This document shows, piece after piece, positions 17,309-26,713 of a stretch of DNA of 64,000 nt. Each line of letters opens with the position of its first letter. Positions within the stretch are counted from its first letter, which is position 1. The translations under genes and the position numbers were made by a program. Source of the DNA: Streptomyces piniterrae (GTDB taxonomy: Bacteria > Actinomycetota > Actinomycetes > Streptomycetales > Streptomycetaceae); contig NZ_SUMB01000004.1 of the NCBI RefSeq assembly GCF_005048155.1, forward strand, positions 186,001 through 250,000, read 5' to 3'. The notes under the pieces were generated by a model that was not told where the DNA came from, made no database searches, and worked only from the letters and a program-made list of their open reading frames with translations.

Positions 17309-17347
17309 ACAGCAATGCTGTACAGCAAAACTGAGCAGCATTGCTGT
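17309..17347. promoter_or_regulatory. large inverted-repeat operator, MarR/enolase
   Basis: ACAGCAATGCTG (17309-17320) and CAGCATTGCTGT (17336-17347) are perfect reverse complements, and the block also contains GCTGTACAGC (17318-17327) and related AGCAAAGCTGT upstream (17286-17294). Repeated CAGCA/TGCTG half-sites suggest two or more MarR dimers binding across both promoters. The left arm lies 47 bases from the MarR start. Confidence 0.65.
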
Positions 17348-17425
17348 AGGGTTTTGCGTTGTCGGGCCCAGCGCCAGCGCTGTCGCAGCCGGGGCCACGG
17401 CATACGACCACGGGAAGGAACTCCC

Positions 17426-18733
17426 ATGTCCGCAAAGGCAGTCGGAACCGTCAACGCTGCCATCGAGACCGTCACCGCCCGCCGGATCATCGACAGCCGG
17501 GGCAACCCCACGGTCGAGGTCGACGTCGTCCTGGCGGACGGATCCCTGGGGCGCGCGGCTGTCCCCTCCGGTGCCTCCACCGGTGCCCGGGAAGCCGTGG
17601 AACTGCGCGACGGAGACTCCGCGCGCTGGCACGGCAAGGGCGTCGACCGCGCGGTGGCCCACGTCAACGGGGAGATCGCGGCGTCCGTGCGCGGCCGGGA
17701 CGCGGCGGACCAGGCGGGGCTCGACGCCGCGCTGGTCGCCCTCGACGGCACCGCCACGAAGTCCCGGCTCGGCGCCAACGCGATCCTCGGCGTCTCCCTC
17801 GCCGCCGCCAGGGCCGCCGCGACGGCCCATCGCCAGCCCCTCTACCGCTACCTCGGCGGCGCCGAGGCCCACCTCCTGCCGCTGCCGATGATGAACATCG
17901 TCAACGGCGGCGCCCACGCCGACAATCCGCTGGATTTCCAGGAGTTCATGATCGCGCCCGTGGGCGCGGACACCTTCGCCGAGGCCGTCCGCATGGGCAG
18001 CGAGGTCTTCCACACCCTCCGCCGCGATCTGCTGGCCGCCGGGCACTCCACGGGCGTCGGCGACGAGGGCGGCTTCGCACCCGCGTTGCGTACCGCTGAG
18101 GAGGCGCTCGACTTCGTGATGGCCGCCATCGAGCGCACCGGCTACCGCCCCGGCACGGACATCGGCCTGGTCATGGACCCGGCGTCGTCGGAGTTCTTCC
18201 GCGACGGGGTGTACGACTACGCGGGCGAGGGGGTGCGCCGCACCCCCTCCGAGAACGCCGACTACCTGGCCAAGCTCATCGACGCGTACCCGGTCGTCTC
18301 CATCGAGGACCCGATGGCGGAGAACGACCTGGACGGCTGGCGCGAGCTGACCGCCCGCGTCGGCGACCGCTGCCAGCTCACCGGCGACGACGTGTTCTGC
18401 ACCAACGAGACGCTGCTGCGCGAGGGCATCCGCACCGGCGTCGGCAACTCGATCCTGGTCAAGGTCAACCAGATCGGGACCCTGACCGAGGCCCTGGCCG
18501 CGGTGGCCACGGCCCACCAGGCGGGCTGGACGGCTGTCATGTCGCACCGCTCGGGCGAGACGGAGGACACCACCATCGCGGATCTGGCGGTGGCCACCGG
18601 CTGCGGTCAGATCAAGACCGGCTCACTCTCCCGCTCCGACCGCACGGCAAAATACAACCAACTGATCCGTATCGAGGAGGAGTTGGGCGACTCGGCACGC
18701 TTCGCGGGCCGCTCCGCACTGCGCCGGGCGTGA
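17426..18733 (+). CDS. eno: enolase (phosphopyruvate hydratase)
   Basis: A 435-residue enolase converting 2-phosphoglycerate to phosphoenolpyruvate in the cytosol. Visible signatures are [32 protein letters not shown], the catalytic loop GDEGGFAP, metal-binding D and E in [24 protein letters not shown] and [17 protein letters not shown]. Length is normal. The start at 17426 has GGAAGG 7 bases upstream; an upstream in-frame extension has no homology. Its placement beside a MarR gene with a palindromic operator, away from glycolytic genes, suggests a second, regulated enolase rather than the housekeeping copy. That inference needs the rest of the genome. Confidence 0.93.
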   Translation: MSAKAVGTVNAAIETVTARRIIDSRGNPTVEVDVVLADGSLGRAAVPSGASTGAREAVELRDGDSARWHGKGVDRAVAHVNGEIAASVRGRDAADQAGLDAALVALDGTATKSRLGANAILGVSLAAARAAATAHRQPLYRYLGGAEAHLLPLPMMNIVNGGAHADNPLDFQEFMIAPVGADTFAEAVRMGSEVFHTLRRDLLAAGHSTGVGDEGGFAPALRTAEEALDFVMAAIERTGYRPGTDIGLVMDPASSEFFRDGVYDYAGEGVRRTPSENADYLAKLIDAYPVVSIEDPMAENDLDGWRELTARVGDRCQLTGDDVFCTNETLLREGIRTGVGNSILVKVNQIGTLTEALAAVATAHQAGWTAVMSHRSGETEDTTIADLAVATGCGQIKTGSLSRSDRTAKYNQLIRIEEELGDSARFAGRSALRRA

Positions 18734-19041
18734 ACAGCAGGCAGACATAGAGACCACGCGGGCCCCCAGATCGATCTGGGGGCCCGCTCGCGTGGGGCAC
18801 CCCGGCCGCACGGGAAGACAAGTCCTCCTGGGCTGTCCCTCCCCCGTGTGTGACCTGCGCCTTCCTCCCGCGCCGATCGGCACGGCCGGTCGAATGGAAC
18901 CAGCCAGTGCCGGATCACGCTGCGGTGTCGTGCAGTCGCAGGGGAACCGATGTCTGCGGCGGTGGCGTCCCGGCAATCGCCCGAGCCTGCAACCTCGCCC
19001 GGCCTACACCCATCTCGTCCGTCACCTGGCGCTGCGGATGT
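18734..19041. other. intergenic region after enolase
   Basis: About 300 bases between the enolase and the end of the convergent TetR gene. It contains a strong hairpin terminator near its start and nothing else recognisable. Confidence 0.45.
18758..18787. terminator. enolase terminator
   Basis: A perfect 30-base palindrome (arms 18758-18772 and 18773-18787; the centre AGATCGATCT forms the loop) lies 25 bases after the enolase stop. CCACGC before it and GCGTGG after it extend the stem. Confidence 0.85.
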
Positions 19042-19767
19042 TCAACGCCCGCGCGGAATGCCCAGCGTCTGTGTGAGCTGGGCGAGTTCCTCCTGGAAAA
19101 GCTTCTCCGGGCTGGCCGTCTGGGTGCGCAGGTGGCCGTAGACCTCCAGTGACACGAGGCCGTGCAGGTGTCCCCAGAGGCGCAAGGCGAGGGCGACGGC
19201 TGCGGGCGGCAGGTCGGGAAAGGCGGGGCGTACCTTGTCGAGGAGCCCGGGGTCGAAGTCGGACCAGTCGAAGGTGCTGCCCTGGTACAGGCGCTGGGCG
19301 TGGGGCCATGCGGCTGCCGCGAGGGCGGTGAGTCCGGTGCAGACCCGGCGTGCCGCGTCCGGGGCGGGGCCGCCTTCGGGCGCCTGGTAGCCGGGGACGG
19401 GGTCGCCGTAGATGAGCCGGAAGCCCTGCGGATTCACCAGGGCCCAGGTCCGGAAGGCGTTGGCCCATGCCTCGATCCGGACGGCGGGATCCGTGGCGGG
19501 GGCGGCTTCCCAGGCAGCGTCCACGGCGTCGGCCAAGGCGGTGTACACATCATTGATGAGCGTGGTGACCAGGTCGTCCCGGGTCGCGAAGTAGCCGTAG
19601 ATGGCGTTGGCCGTCATGCCCATCTCGCGCGCGATGGCCCGCAGTGTGATGGCGTCCGGCCCGCCGGACGCCATCAAGTCCAGTGCCACCTTCTTGATTT
19701 CGGCTGTGGTCTCGGCCCGTAGCCGCTCGCGCCGTCCCCTGCTGCCCGTGACTGTCACAACTGGCAC
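19042..19767 (-). CDS. TetR family regulator with WHG-type C-terminal domain
   Basis: A 241-residue TetR protein starting at GTG. The DNA-binding domain spans about 12-60 with LRAIAREMGMTANAIYGYFA. The C-terminal part carries the ARRVCTGLTALAAAAWPHA...LWGHLHGLVSLEVYGHL block typical of the TetR_C_13/WHG group. Divergent from the NAD(P)-binding oxidoreductase gene at 19891, with a dyad between them; it probably represses that gene. Confidence 0.87.
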   Translation of the reverse strand: MPVVTVTGSRGRRERLRAETTAEIKKVALDLMASGGPDAITLRAIAREMGMTANAIYGYFATRDDLVTTLINDVYTALADAVDAAWEAAPATDPAVRIEAWANAFRTWALVNPQGFRLIYGDPVPGYQAPEGGPAPDAARRVCTGLTALAAAAWPHAQRLYQGSTFDWSDFDPGLLDKVRPAFPDLPPAAVALALRLWGHLHGLVSLEVYGHLRTQTASPEKLFQEELAQLTQTLGIPRGR

Positions 19768-19798
19768 TCTACAGCGTCCATTTAATGAGCGCGGTACC

Positions 19799-19821
19799 GA
19801 AACTTCACGGCGTATAGTTTC
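19799..19821. promoter_or_regulatory. dyad in TetR/oxidoreductase promoter
   Basis: GAAACT (19799-19804) and AGTTTC (19816-19821) form an inverted repeat. A TATAGT at 19813-19818 overlaps the right arm as a possible -10 element. CACGGCGT occurs twice here (19806-19813 and 19824-19831). A TetR operator is inferred. Confidence 0.45.
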
Positions 19822-19890
19822 TGCACGGCGTCACCTCTGTGGCGTCCACATTCTGCATGCACACGGGGACAAGGGGACAAGGGGAGAGAC

Positions 19891-20598
19891 ATGCACATAG
19901 GAGTCATCGGAGCCACGGGCACCATCGGCAGGCGGGTCGTCACCGAGGCACTCGACCGCCATCACCACGTCAGGGCCTTCAGTCGTGACGCCACACAGCC
20001 GCAGCGTGACGAGCATCGGGACAACATCACATGGGCGAGCGTCGACGCCCTGGACCCGAAGAGCATCGCCGGCGCGCTGCCCGGCCTCGACGTCCTGATC
20101 AGCGGGTTCCAGCCGGGCAACGCCGCCAAGGACTTCACGGACACCGTGCAGCGCTCGATCGCCGATCCGACCGTCTACGCGACGGCGGCGCGGGCCCTGC
20201 TGAAGGCTTTGGAGAGCCACCCGCGTACCCGGCTCATCGTGATCGGCGGCGCAGGCAGTCTGGAGATCGACCCGGGCGTGGTGCGCGCCGACTCCGACGA
20301 GCTGCTGCACACAGCCCTCGACCAGCTCGGGCTGCCCCGCGAATACGCCGCAGCGGTACGCGGACACCGCGACGCCCTCGACGTCCTGCGCGTCTCGAAC
20401 CGGCTGTGGACCTACTTCAGCCCCGCGGAGGAAATCGCCCCCGGCGAGCGCACTGGGCGTTTCAGGGTCGGAGGTGACCAGCCTGTTTTGGATGCTGAGG
20501 GCCGCAGCCGAATCTCGGTGGAAGATGCGGCGGTGGCCTTGATCGACGAGGCGGAGCTACCCCGCTTCGTCCAGCGTCGCTTCACCATCGGCTACTGA
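19891..20598 (+). CDS. NAD(P)-binding oxidoreductase (YwnB/NmrA-like)
   Basis: A 235-residue atypical SDR with the dinucleotide motif VIGATGTIGRRVV at the N-terminus, LDVLISGFQPGN in place of the usual active-site region, LIVIGGAGSLEIDPG in the core, and the HRDALDVLRVSNRLWTYFSP block of YwnB-like NAD(H)-binding proteins. Function is probably an NAD(P)-dependent reductase or redox sensor; the substrate is unknown. AAGGGGAGAG precedes the ATG. Divergent from its TetR neighbour; followed by a terminator. Confidence 0.85.
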   Translation: MHIGVIGATGTIGRRVVTEALDRHHHVRAFSRDATQPQRDEHRDNITWASVDALDPKSIAGALPGLDVLISGFQPGNAAKDFTDTVQRSIADPTVYATAARALLKALESHPRTRLIVIGGAGSLEIDPGVVRADSDELLHTALDQLGLPREYAAAVRGHRDALDVLRVSNRLWTYFSPAEEIAPGERTGRFRVGGDQPVLDAEGRSRISVEDAAVALIDEAELPRFVQRRFTIGY

Positions 20599-20623
20599 AA
20601 GCCCGCAGCAAGATCCCCAGATC

Positions 20624-20655
20624 CCCGTGGGGGAGTTCGCGCACTCCCCCACGGG
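20624..20655. terminator. hairpin terminator
   Basis: Thirteen-base arms CCCGTGGGGGAGT (20624-20636) and ACTCCCCCACGGG (20643-20655) around TCGCGC, 26 bases after the oxidoreductase stop. Confidence 0.85.
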
Positions 20656-20855
20656 CCAGGGCGGGCCAGGAATGCCAGCCGTGCCATACAGCCAAGTGAC
20701 CCTGCTGTGACAAGTGCCCGTGGTCAGCTGGAGCGAACGCCCACACACTCGCGTATGCCCCGTAGTTGATAGCTTGTCACCGATCGCACAAGTGGCTGCG
20801 AGGGGGCGTGACGGCTGTGCCACATCCGCTGGAGAAGGCTGGAGAAGGGGGACAG

Positions 20856-22166
20856 TTGAACCTGCGGATTGCGAAGGCCGCGCCGGCGGTGCTCATGGCC
20901 TGCGTACTGACGGCCTGCAGCAGCGACTCCGGCGATGGACCAAGCCACACAAGTGAGAGCCCGTCTCCCAACAAGGTCGCGGGGATCAGCGTTCCCACCA
21001 CATACGACAACTCCCAGGGCTGGCAGGAACGAGTCACACCCGGTGGCCTGGACGGTGCCGTGCCACTGACCACAGCACCCCGCAATCACCTCGTGACGTA
21101 CCTCGACAGCACGGGGGACGGATACGTCATCAAGGCACGGGACGAGAAGACCGGGAAACTGCGCTGGCGCAGCAGGCCATGGACACCGCCTGTCCCGGAG
21201 GAGAGCCAGACGGAGACCGGGGACGCCCCACCGCCGCACCTGGCGGTCGTCACCAGTGGCGACGCCGAGTATGTCGTGGCATACGCCTACGGGGAGAAGC
21301 AGGCGGACGAGCTGAGTCCGGCACGTGAGGTCGTCGAGGTCGTCTCCTACCGCGCCGACTCCTCAGGACAAGCCGTGGCCCCGCTGAAGACCACGGCCGT
21401 ATCCGTATCCGGTGAGCCGGACCGCATCAATGCTGATGGGTCCGGAGTGGTGATCGCGGAGTTCGACCGGGTATCCACCGTCGACGTTGCCACCGGGCGG
21501 ACCCGCGAGTACGAATCCTGCGACACCTGTGAGAAAGCGGGCGACGCGTTCGCAATGGTGGACAAGGGGCTGGTCGTCAGCTCTCCCGCATCCGGATACG
21601 AAGTGCTCGGCGCCTGGGATGGTGAGGACACCGTTCCGGACGGCTACCGGGACGGATACGGGAACGCCATTGCCGTCACCGAGGACTACGTGATCGGCAC
21701 GTGGGACCACCTCGACGTCGGCCACCCCGCACGATGGGTCGTCCACGACGCGCGTTCAGGCGCCGTCGTAGCCGATATGCCGTGCTCTCCTCCCGAAGGC
21801 ACGGGAACGGCCAACCCCACCTTCTACACCCCGTCGGTCTCCGCGAACGGGCGATATCTCGTCGTCGGTACGGGCGCCTTCGACCTCAAGAGCAAGAAGG
21901 GGTACTGCTTCGAAGGCACAGACGAGCGCAACCCCATCGAGCTCTTGACGGTCGACGACAACGGCGTCGCCTACGGCGTGTCCGTTCCCACCGACGACAG
22001 CGAGCCGAGGCCGCAGGTCCAGGTGCCGCTGAAGACGGCGGTGCCCAGGCTCGCCCCCGACGGTGCGACCATGCCGGCCGCAAACTCCGCGGAGTACGGA
22101 TACTTCATCGCGCCGACCGGCAGCGGCAAGCTCGCCCTTGGACTCATCGCGTATCCCCACCGCTGA
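20856..22166 (+). CDS. lipoprotein with beta-propeller-like repeats
   Basis: A 436-residue lipoprotein. The signal ends in the lipobox LTAC with the lipidated Cys at residue 21, followed by a Ser-rich linker. The body has repeated strand-turn units such as VIKARDEKTGKLRWRSRPW and STVDVATGRTREYE, as in PQQ-like beta-propellers. Three Cys (two in ESCDTCEKA) are probably in disulfides. It should sit on the outer face of the membrane and may bind a partner protein or ligand. TTG at 20856 is chosen for GAAGGGG 5 bases upstream and because it gives a normal signal peptide; a GTG at 20808 is the alternative. Confidence 0.78.
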   Translation: MNLRIAKAAPAVLMACVLTACSSDSGDGPSHTSESPSPNKVAGISVPTTYDNSQGWQERVTPGGLDGAVPLTTAPRNHLVTYLDSTGDGYVIKARDEKTGKLRWRSRPWTPPVPEESQTETGDAPPPHLAVVTSGDAEYVVAYAYGEKQADELSPAREVVEVVSYRADSSGQAVAPLKTTAVSVSGEPDRINADGSGVVIAEFDRVSTVDVATGRTREYESCDTCEKAGDAFAMVDKGLVVSSPASGYEVLGAWDGEDTVPDGYRDGYGNAIAVTEDYVIGTWDHLDVGHPARWVVHDARSGAVVADMPCSPPEGTGTANPTFYTPSVSANGRYLVVGTGAFDLKSKKGYCFEGTDERNPIELLTVDDNGVAYGVSVPTDDSEPRPQVQVPLKTAVPRLAPDGATMPAANSAEYGYFIAPTGSGKLALGLIAYPHR

Positions 22167-22297
22167 ATCGAGGTGGAAGGCGAGCCTCCCTCCCAGACAC
22201 CCGGAGTCGAACGATCGGGTAAGTCAGTTCGGGCCTCAGGGAGACTCTGAGTAGGGGTACTCATGCCACGGCCGACAGGACTACGCATACTCGCGCC

Positions 22298-24943
22298 ATG
22301 CACATGGAATCGCCGGGTTGCCCCGACTGCGGAATGCCTCTTGGGTCACCTCCGCCCGCTTGGTGCACTCATTGCCGACTGCCGCTGACCGGGCCGGATG
22401 CCCTGGCGTTGTGGCAGGTCGCAGGAGAGTTGCACGCGCTGGACGCACGCAGGCAGTGGCTGGCGCGGCGGCACGACGAGTTGCTGGCCGCGCTGCGGGT
22501 ACGCCGGGACGCACCCGCGAGGTTGCAGGTGATTCCGACCGTGGTCGAGGGCGGTGGTACGGCCAGTGGTGCGGGGCGGGAGGTCTCCGCGCCGTCCGCC
22601 CGGACCGCGCTGCTGATAGTCGGCGGAGTGCTGGTGGTCGTGGCCGCGTTGGTGTTCACCGTGGTGAGCTGGGGACGGCTGGGCATCGGCGGGCGGGCCG
22701 CCATACTGCTCGCGGTGACCGTGTGCGCGCTCGCATTGCCTGGTCTGCTGCGGCGGCGGCAGCTCACGGCCACCGCCGAGGCTTCGGCCGCCGTGGGACT
22801 CGCCCTGGTGTTCCTGGACGCCTACGCCGCCCGGGAGGCCGGACTGGGCGGTCTGGATCGCGTGGGGACAGCGGGCTACTGGGCGGTGCTCACCACGCTG
22901 ATGGCGGTGGGGGCGGCGGTCTACGGCTGGTGGCAACGGCTCCGGCTCCCGCTGCCCGTGGGATTCCTGATAGCACGGCTGCCGGGCCTCCTGGGCACTG
23001 CGGCCTTGGGCGGAGCGGCCGAGAACTACGCGACCGCGATGATCGCCACGGCGGCGGTGGACTTCGCGGCCCTGTACGTGCTCACTGCACGCGCCGCCAC
23101 CGGGCCTGCCGGGTTCCGCGACCGGGTGGGCGGTGAGCAGGCTGCCACCATCCTGGTCACGGGGGCCCGGGTGGTCGGCGGCGGATGGGCGCTGCTGGGT
23201 GGGGCGCTCGCGGTGTGGCACGCGGTGGGCGCCTCGTCGCCGGCCGAGGTGATGCGGGCCTGGGTGCCGCTGAGTCTGCTCGCGCTGCTGGGTACGGGGC
23301 TGTGCCGCGGCTTCCGCGCTTTGCCACCGGCGCTGCGCTCCGCCGCTGAGGGTGTGGCCGTCGTGGCGTTGATCGTGGCCGTCGGAGCCGGCTTGCGGTG
23401 CGTCACACCCTCGGGATGGGCCGTTGCTGGATACGCGGCACCGGCTGCGCTCATCGCGGCGTGGGCGGCGGTGTCCTGTGCGCGGAGCGGCCGGTGGACG
23501 AAGCCTGCTAGGGGTGGCTCGTACGCACCGCCGCCCGAAGCCGCGGCTGCAATGGGAGAGCTGGTCGCCGCCTCAACCATGCTGCTGCTGACCGGTGTTG
23601 TGGTGCTGCCGGAACTCGCGCATGCCCTCACCCGGCCCGTCGTCCCCGGCATGGAGCTCTGGCTTGACGGACATCCGCAGCGGTGGAGCTGGCAGCTCGC
23701 GACCGCGCCGCTGGTCGTACTCTGGTTGGTCGTCTCCGTCCTGGCCACCATGGCCGTACTGCGTGCCCGCACCGTCGACGACCGTCACACGGACCAACTC
23801 GCGAAGGTGCTACACAACACCACAGCACTGGCCGCCGTCCCGCCGCTGCTCCTGCTGCCGGTGGCACTGGGGCTGCCGTACGGGTGGGTGCTGGCGGCCG
23901 CCGTTATGGCGTCCGTCGCCGTAGCGGTGGACGTCGTGCGCCGGCAGGGGGCCGCACTCGTACCGCGGCTTCTGGGGCTGGCCGCGAGCGGCGTTGTCGC
24001 CCTGCTGTGGTCGTCGGCCGACCGGGCTGCCGTTCTCGCGCTATGGGGAACCTTCGCCGTGTCAGCCGCCGTACTCGCCCACGTCCTTTCGGCGCCGACT
24101 GCCCGGCCTCCCGTGCGCACGACGGCATGTGTCGCGGGTGCCTTCGCCATCCTCGCCCTGGGCGTCGAGGCGGTCGCGTCCGGAATCACCGCCGGCCTAC
24201 CCGGGCACGTCACCGCGTTCGCGGTACTCGCGGTCGCCGTCATCGCCGCCTGCGCCGCAGCGGCGTGGCACCGGACCCCAGGCCGCGATCAGGTCTCCAC
24301 GGCCGTCGAAGGCGCCGGGTATGTCCTTGCCGCAACCGCCCTCGCCCTGACGGCCCGCCATCCCGGTGCGCTGAGTCTCGCCCTCGCCGTGACAGGGGTC
24401 GCGGGCCTGGCCATCGCGCTGCGCCCGGACCGCCGCCGCGCCGCACTCATGGGAACCGCCCTGCTCATCGCCTCCTCCTGGGTGCGCCTCGCCCTGGCGG
24501 ACGTCACCGTCCCCGAGGCGTACACGCTCCCGGTCACGGCAGTGGCACTGGTCATCGGTCACCGCCGCCGTACGAGCACTCCGGGGACGAGTTCCTGGCC
24601 CGCCTACGGGGCGGGGCTGAGCGCGACCATGTTCCCCAGCCTCATCGCCACGTGGAGCGACGGGAACTGGGTACGCCCGCTGCTCCTCGGCGCGGCTGCC
24701 CTGCTCGCCACCGTCGTCGGGGTACGCACCCACCTCCAGGCACCGCTGATCGTCGGCAGCGGCGTACTCGTACTGGTCGGGCTGCACGAACTCGCCCCGA
24801 CCGTGGTCCAGGTGTTTGGCCTCCTCCCCCGCTGGGTGCCGCTGGCCGCTGCCGGCCTGCTCCTGCTGCTGCTCGGGGCCACCTACGAGAAGCGGATCGG
24901 CCAAGCCCGGCGCCTGCGTGACACGGTCCGCAACATGAGGTGA
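22298..24943 (+). CDS. large polytopic membrane protein, SCO7613-type
   Basis: An 881-residue protein with a small cytosolic head and a very hydrophobic body. The head holds a zinc ribbon (Cys8, Cys11, Cys23, Cys26: CPDC and CTHC). After a helical linker (WQVAGELHALDARRQWLARR) come some 20 or more predicted membrane segments rich in Ala, Val and Leu. It corresponds to the SCO7613 C-terminal-domain membrane proteins known from Streptomyces, whose function is unknown. The ATG at 22298 is the first good start; no partner gene in an operon is apparent. Confidence 0.8.
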   Translation: MHMESPGCPDCGMPLGSPPPAWCTHCRLPLTGPDALALWQVAGELHALDARRQWLARRHDELLAALRVRRDAPARLQVIPTVVEGGGTASGAGREVSAPSARTALLIVGGVLVVVAALVFTVVSWGRLGIGGRAAILLAVTVCALALPGLLRRRQLTATAEASAAVGLALVFLDAYAAREAGLGGLDRVGTAGYWAVLTTLMAVGAAVYGWWQRLRLPLPVGFLIARLPGLLGTAALGGAAENYATAMIATAAVDFAALYVLTARAATGPAGFRDRVGGEQAATILVTGARVVGGGWALLGGALAVWHAVGASSPAEVMRAWVPLSLLALLGTGLCRGFRALPPALRSAAEGVAVVALIVAVGAGLRCVTPSGWAVAGYAAPAALIAAWAAVSCARSGRWTKPARGGSYAPPPEAAAAMGELVAASTMLLLTGVVVLPELAHALTRPVVPGMELWLDGHPQRWSWQLATAPLVVLWLVVSVLATMAVLRARTVDDRHTDQLAKVLHNTTALAAVPPLLLLPVALGLPYGWVLAAAVMASVAVAVDVVRRQGAALVPRLLGLAASGVVALLWSSADRAAVLALWGTFAVSAAVLAHVLSAPTARPPVRTTACVAGAFAILALGVEAVASGITAGLPGHVTAFAVLAVAVIAACAAAAWHRTPGRDQVSTAVEGAGYVLAATALALTARHPGALSLALAVTGVAGLAIALRPDRRRAALMGTALLIASSWVRLALADVTVPEAYTLPVTAVALVIGHRRRTSTPGTSSWPAYGAGLSATMFPSLIATWSDGNWVRPLLLGAAALLATVVGVRTHLQAPLIVGSGVLVLVGLHELAPTVVQVFGLLPRWVPLAAAGLLLLLLGATYEKRIGQARRLRDTVRNMR

Positions 24944-25025
24944 GCCTCCGACACGGCCCCCTGCTGACGTCGCCGGTCCCCCGCCCCGCACTTCTGTTGC
25001 CGCCGGCCCCGAACACCACATCCGG

Positions 25026-25673
25026 TCAGAGGCTGGTGAGGAGGTCGCCAAGTGGGGTGGGTACGTACTCGGGGTCGAGGGCCTCGACGAGGAGGTGGCC
25101 GTAGCGGATCTTGCGGCCCTTTTTCGTGCCGAGGAAGCGCCGCAACTGCTGCTGCCGGGGTCGGCCGTGGTGTGCGGGCTGGTGCAGGAAGGTCTGCCAG
25201 GCGCGGAGGTCGCCCTCGGCGCGGATGATCTCCTCGACGCTTGCTGTGCCCAGCGCGCGGATGAGTTCATCCTCCAGGTCCGTCACGCACACGAAGAAGC
25301 CCTGCTGAGGAGCCCTGGCCCGTTTCAGGCCGCGGTCGTAGAAGGGCTGCTCCCTCTCATCGCACAGTCCTGTCAGGCGCAGGCCGAGACCGGGAGGCCC
25401 GAGGCGGTCGGCGTAACGGCCGATGTTCATCGCCCCGCCCATCGACAGCACACACACCCCCTCGGCGGCCAGGTCTTGGCCTTGCCGCGCGGCCAGAGTC
25501 TCAACGGCCGCGAGGTCGCTCAGCCCTTCGAGCAACACCGCCGTCCGTATCCCCAGTCGTACAGCCAGATCACTCGCCGGCCCGGCGGGACCGCCGGCTG
25601 CCCAGCCGCTGACCTCGTCCCGGAATGCGCGCATGTCCGCCATGGGGTGAGTCTGCACCTCCACCGACGGCAC
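25026..25673 (-). CDS. TOPRIM-domain (OLD-nuclease-like) protein
   Basis: A 215-residue protein with a stand-alone TOPRIM fold. RTAVLLEGLSDLAAVETLAA carries the catalytic Glu, CVLSMGGAMNIGRYADRLG the Gly-rich strand, and LTGLCDEREQPFYDRGL and FFVCVTDLEDELIRALG the acidic metal residues. OLD-family nucleases join this domain to an ABC-type ATPase; here the ATPase is absent. The C-terminus (GTKKGRKIRYGHLLVEALD) is basic and could bind DNA. GTG at 25673 is the longest start; ATG at 25643 (MADMRAF) follows a GGAGG and is a good alternative. A role in DNA processing or defence is possible but unproven. Confidence 0.72.
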   Translation of the reverse strand: MPSVEVQTHPMADMRAFRDEVSGWAAGGPAGPASDLAVRLGIRTAVLLEGLSDLAAVETLAARQGQDLAAEGVCVLSMGGAMNIGRYADRLGPPGLGLRLTGLCDEREQPFYDRGLKRARAPQQGFFVCVTDLEDELIRALGTASVEEIIRAEGDLRAWQTFLHQPAHHGRPRQQQLRRFLGTKKGRKIRYGHLLVEALDPEYVPTPLGDLLTSL

Positions 25674-25716
25674 GGCACGGAATTCTTCCGACGGCCCGGT
25701 CGATGTGCCCGGCGCT

Positions 25717-25746
25717 CTCCCCGGGTACGCCTGCGTACCCGGGGAG
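25717..25746. terminator. hairpin upstream of TOPRIM gene
   Basis: Thirteen-base arms (25717-25729 and 25734-25746) with loop CCTG lie between the TOPRIM gene start and the small secreted-protein gene. It probably helps insulate the TOPRIM gene from upstream transcription. Confidence 0.65.
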
Positions 25747-25814
25747 GGGGCAGCTTCGGGGGCTTGAGTTCCCAGCCTGGAGTGGCCAAATGTGTGGCCC
25801 GGAGCGCTTGTGAC

Positions 25815-25853
25815 TGAGGGGGTGGTTGGCGGTCTACGCCAACCACCCCCTCA
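25815..25853. terminator. strong hairpin after small secreted-protein gene
   Basis: A perfect 17-base stem (25815-25831 and 25837-25853) with a 5-base loop lies about 105 bases beyond the stop (at 25959) of the minus-strand secreted-protein gene. Confidence 0.8.
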
Positions 25854-25958
25854 ATTGCGCTGGCCCCGTGCCGGATCAATTGGCCGTTGGCGCTGATCGT
25901 TGACCGCTGTGGATGTGGAGGCGGCTGCAGCGGCCCTGGCGCACTTCACTGTTTTCCA

Positions 25959-26396
25959 TCAACCACCGACAGGCAGTCCCCCAGGGAGACCGCCCGGCGC
26001 GGCGCCCGTGATGGCACCCGTGACGACACCCGTGACAGTGTCGGTGGGAAGTCCGCCCTTGGCGGCATCTCCCGCCACAGGCAGTCCTCCGAGAAGATCT
26101 CCACCCGGAAGACCGCCCCCCTCTCCCCCACCGGCCACCGCCGGAAGGGCCTGGTCGGCTGTCATCGACAGTGTGGCGGCGCCGGAGGCCAGGGCGTTCT
26201 GGCCCGCAGCCAGAGATTCGGCAGTGCCGGCGGGCAAGGTCTTGGCCACCTCTTCCATGGGGAGGCCCGTCACGGCCCCGGTCACGGCGCTCGTCGCACC
26301 GTCGGCCGGCGATGCTGCTGTGGCCGCCCCGGCGGAGCCCAGTACGGCAGTTCCTGCCAGCAGCGGGACGGCAATGGTCATGATCTTGGCGTGCAT
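25959..26396 (-). CDS. small Gly/Pro-rich secreted protein
   Basis: A 145-residue exported protein. Signal peptide about 1-27 (PLLAGTAVLGSAGAATA-A). The mature part has helical ALPAV/GLPMEEVAKTLPAGTAESL segments and a flexible tail of GGLP repeats (GGGLPGGDLLGGLP, then GGLPGGLPVGG). There are no Cys residues and no recognised domain. Start at 26396 is preceded by GGAG 8 bases upstream. Part of a run of small exported proteins with the gene at 26714, each with its own terminator. Such proteins are common on streptomycete surfaces; function unknown. Confidence 0.72.
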   Translation of the reverse strand: MHAKIMTIAVPLLAGTAVLGSAGAATAASPADGATSAVTGAVTGLPMEEVAKTLPAGTAESLAAGQNALASGAATLSMTADQALPAVAGGGEGGGLPGGDLLGGLPVAGDAAKGGLPTDTVTGVVTGAITGAAPGGLPGGLPVGG

Positions 26397-26668
26397 AAGC
26401 CTGGCTCCAAAAAGGATTGTTCGGGAATTGCGCGGCACAGCCGAGAGAGTCCGTGGTCCGTGGTCCGCGATTCACGGGACTACGTCGGTTTCAGCTCTCA
26501 GAAGTCCCGAGACGGACGGACGCCGCCGACGTGAGTGCCGTAGACGCGAACCGCCAACTCCCGCACCATCGCGTTGACTTCGGTCGCGTCGGAGAATGGC
26601 GCGGTGGTCACATCTCCGTCGGATGTGGCGGGTGAGCTAAACGAGAATGTCGACGAGCCTGGACGTGG

Positions 26669-26696
26669 ATCGGCGCCCCTGTGGCAGGGCGCCGAT
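26669..26696. terminator. hairpin after small secreted-protein gene
   Basis: Ten-base arms ATCGGCGCCC (26669-26678) and GGGCGCCGAT (26687-26696), just past the stop of the minus-strand gene ending at 26714. Confidence 0.75.
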
Positions 26697-26713
26697 GTCT
26701 CACCAGCCGACGG

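Noticed and set aside
18758..18787. Enolase 3' palindrome as an operator
   Set aside because: Its position just after a stop, its perfect stem and its GC content fit a terminator better than a regulator site.
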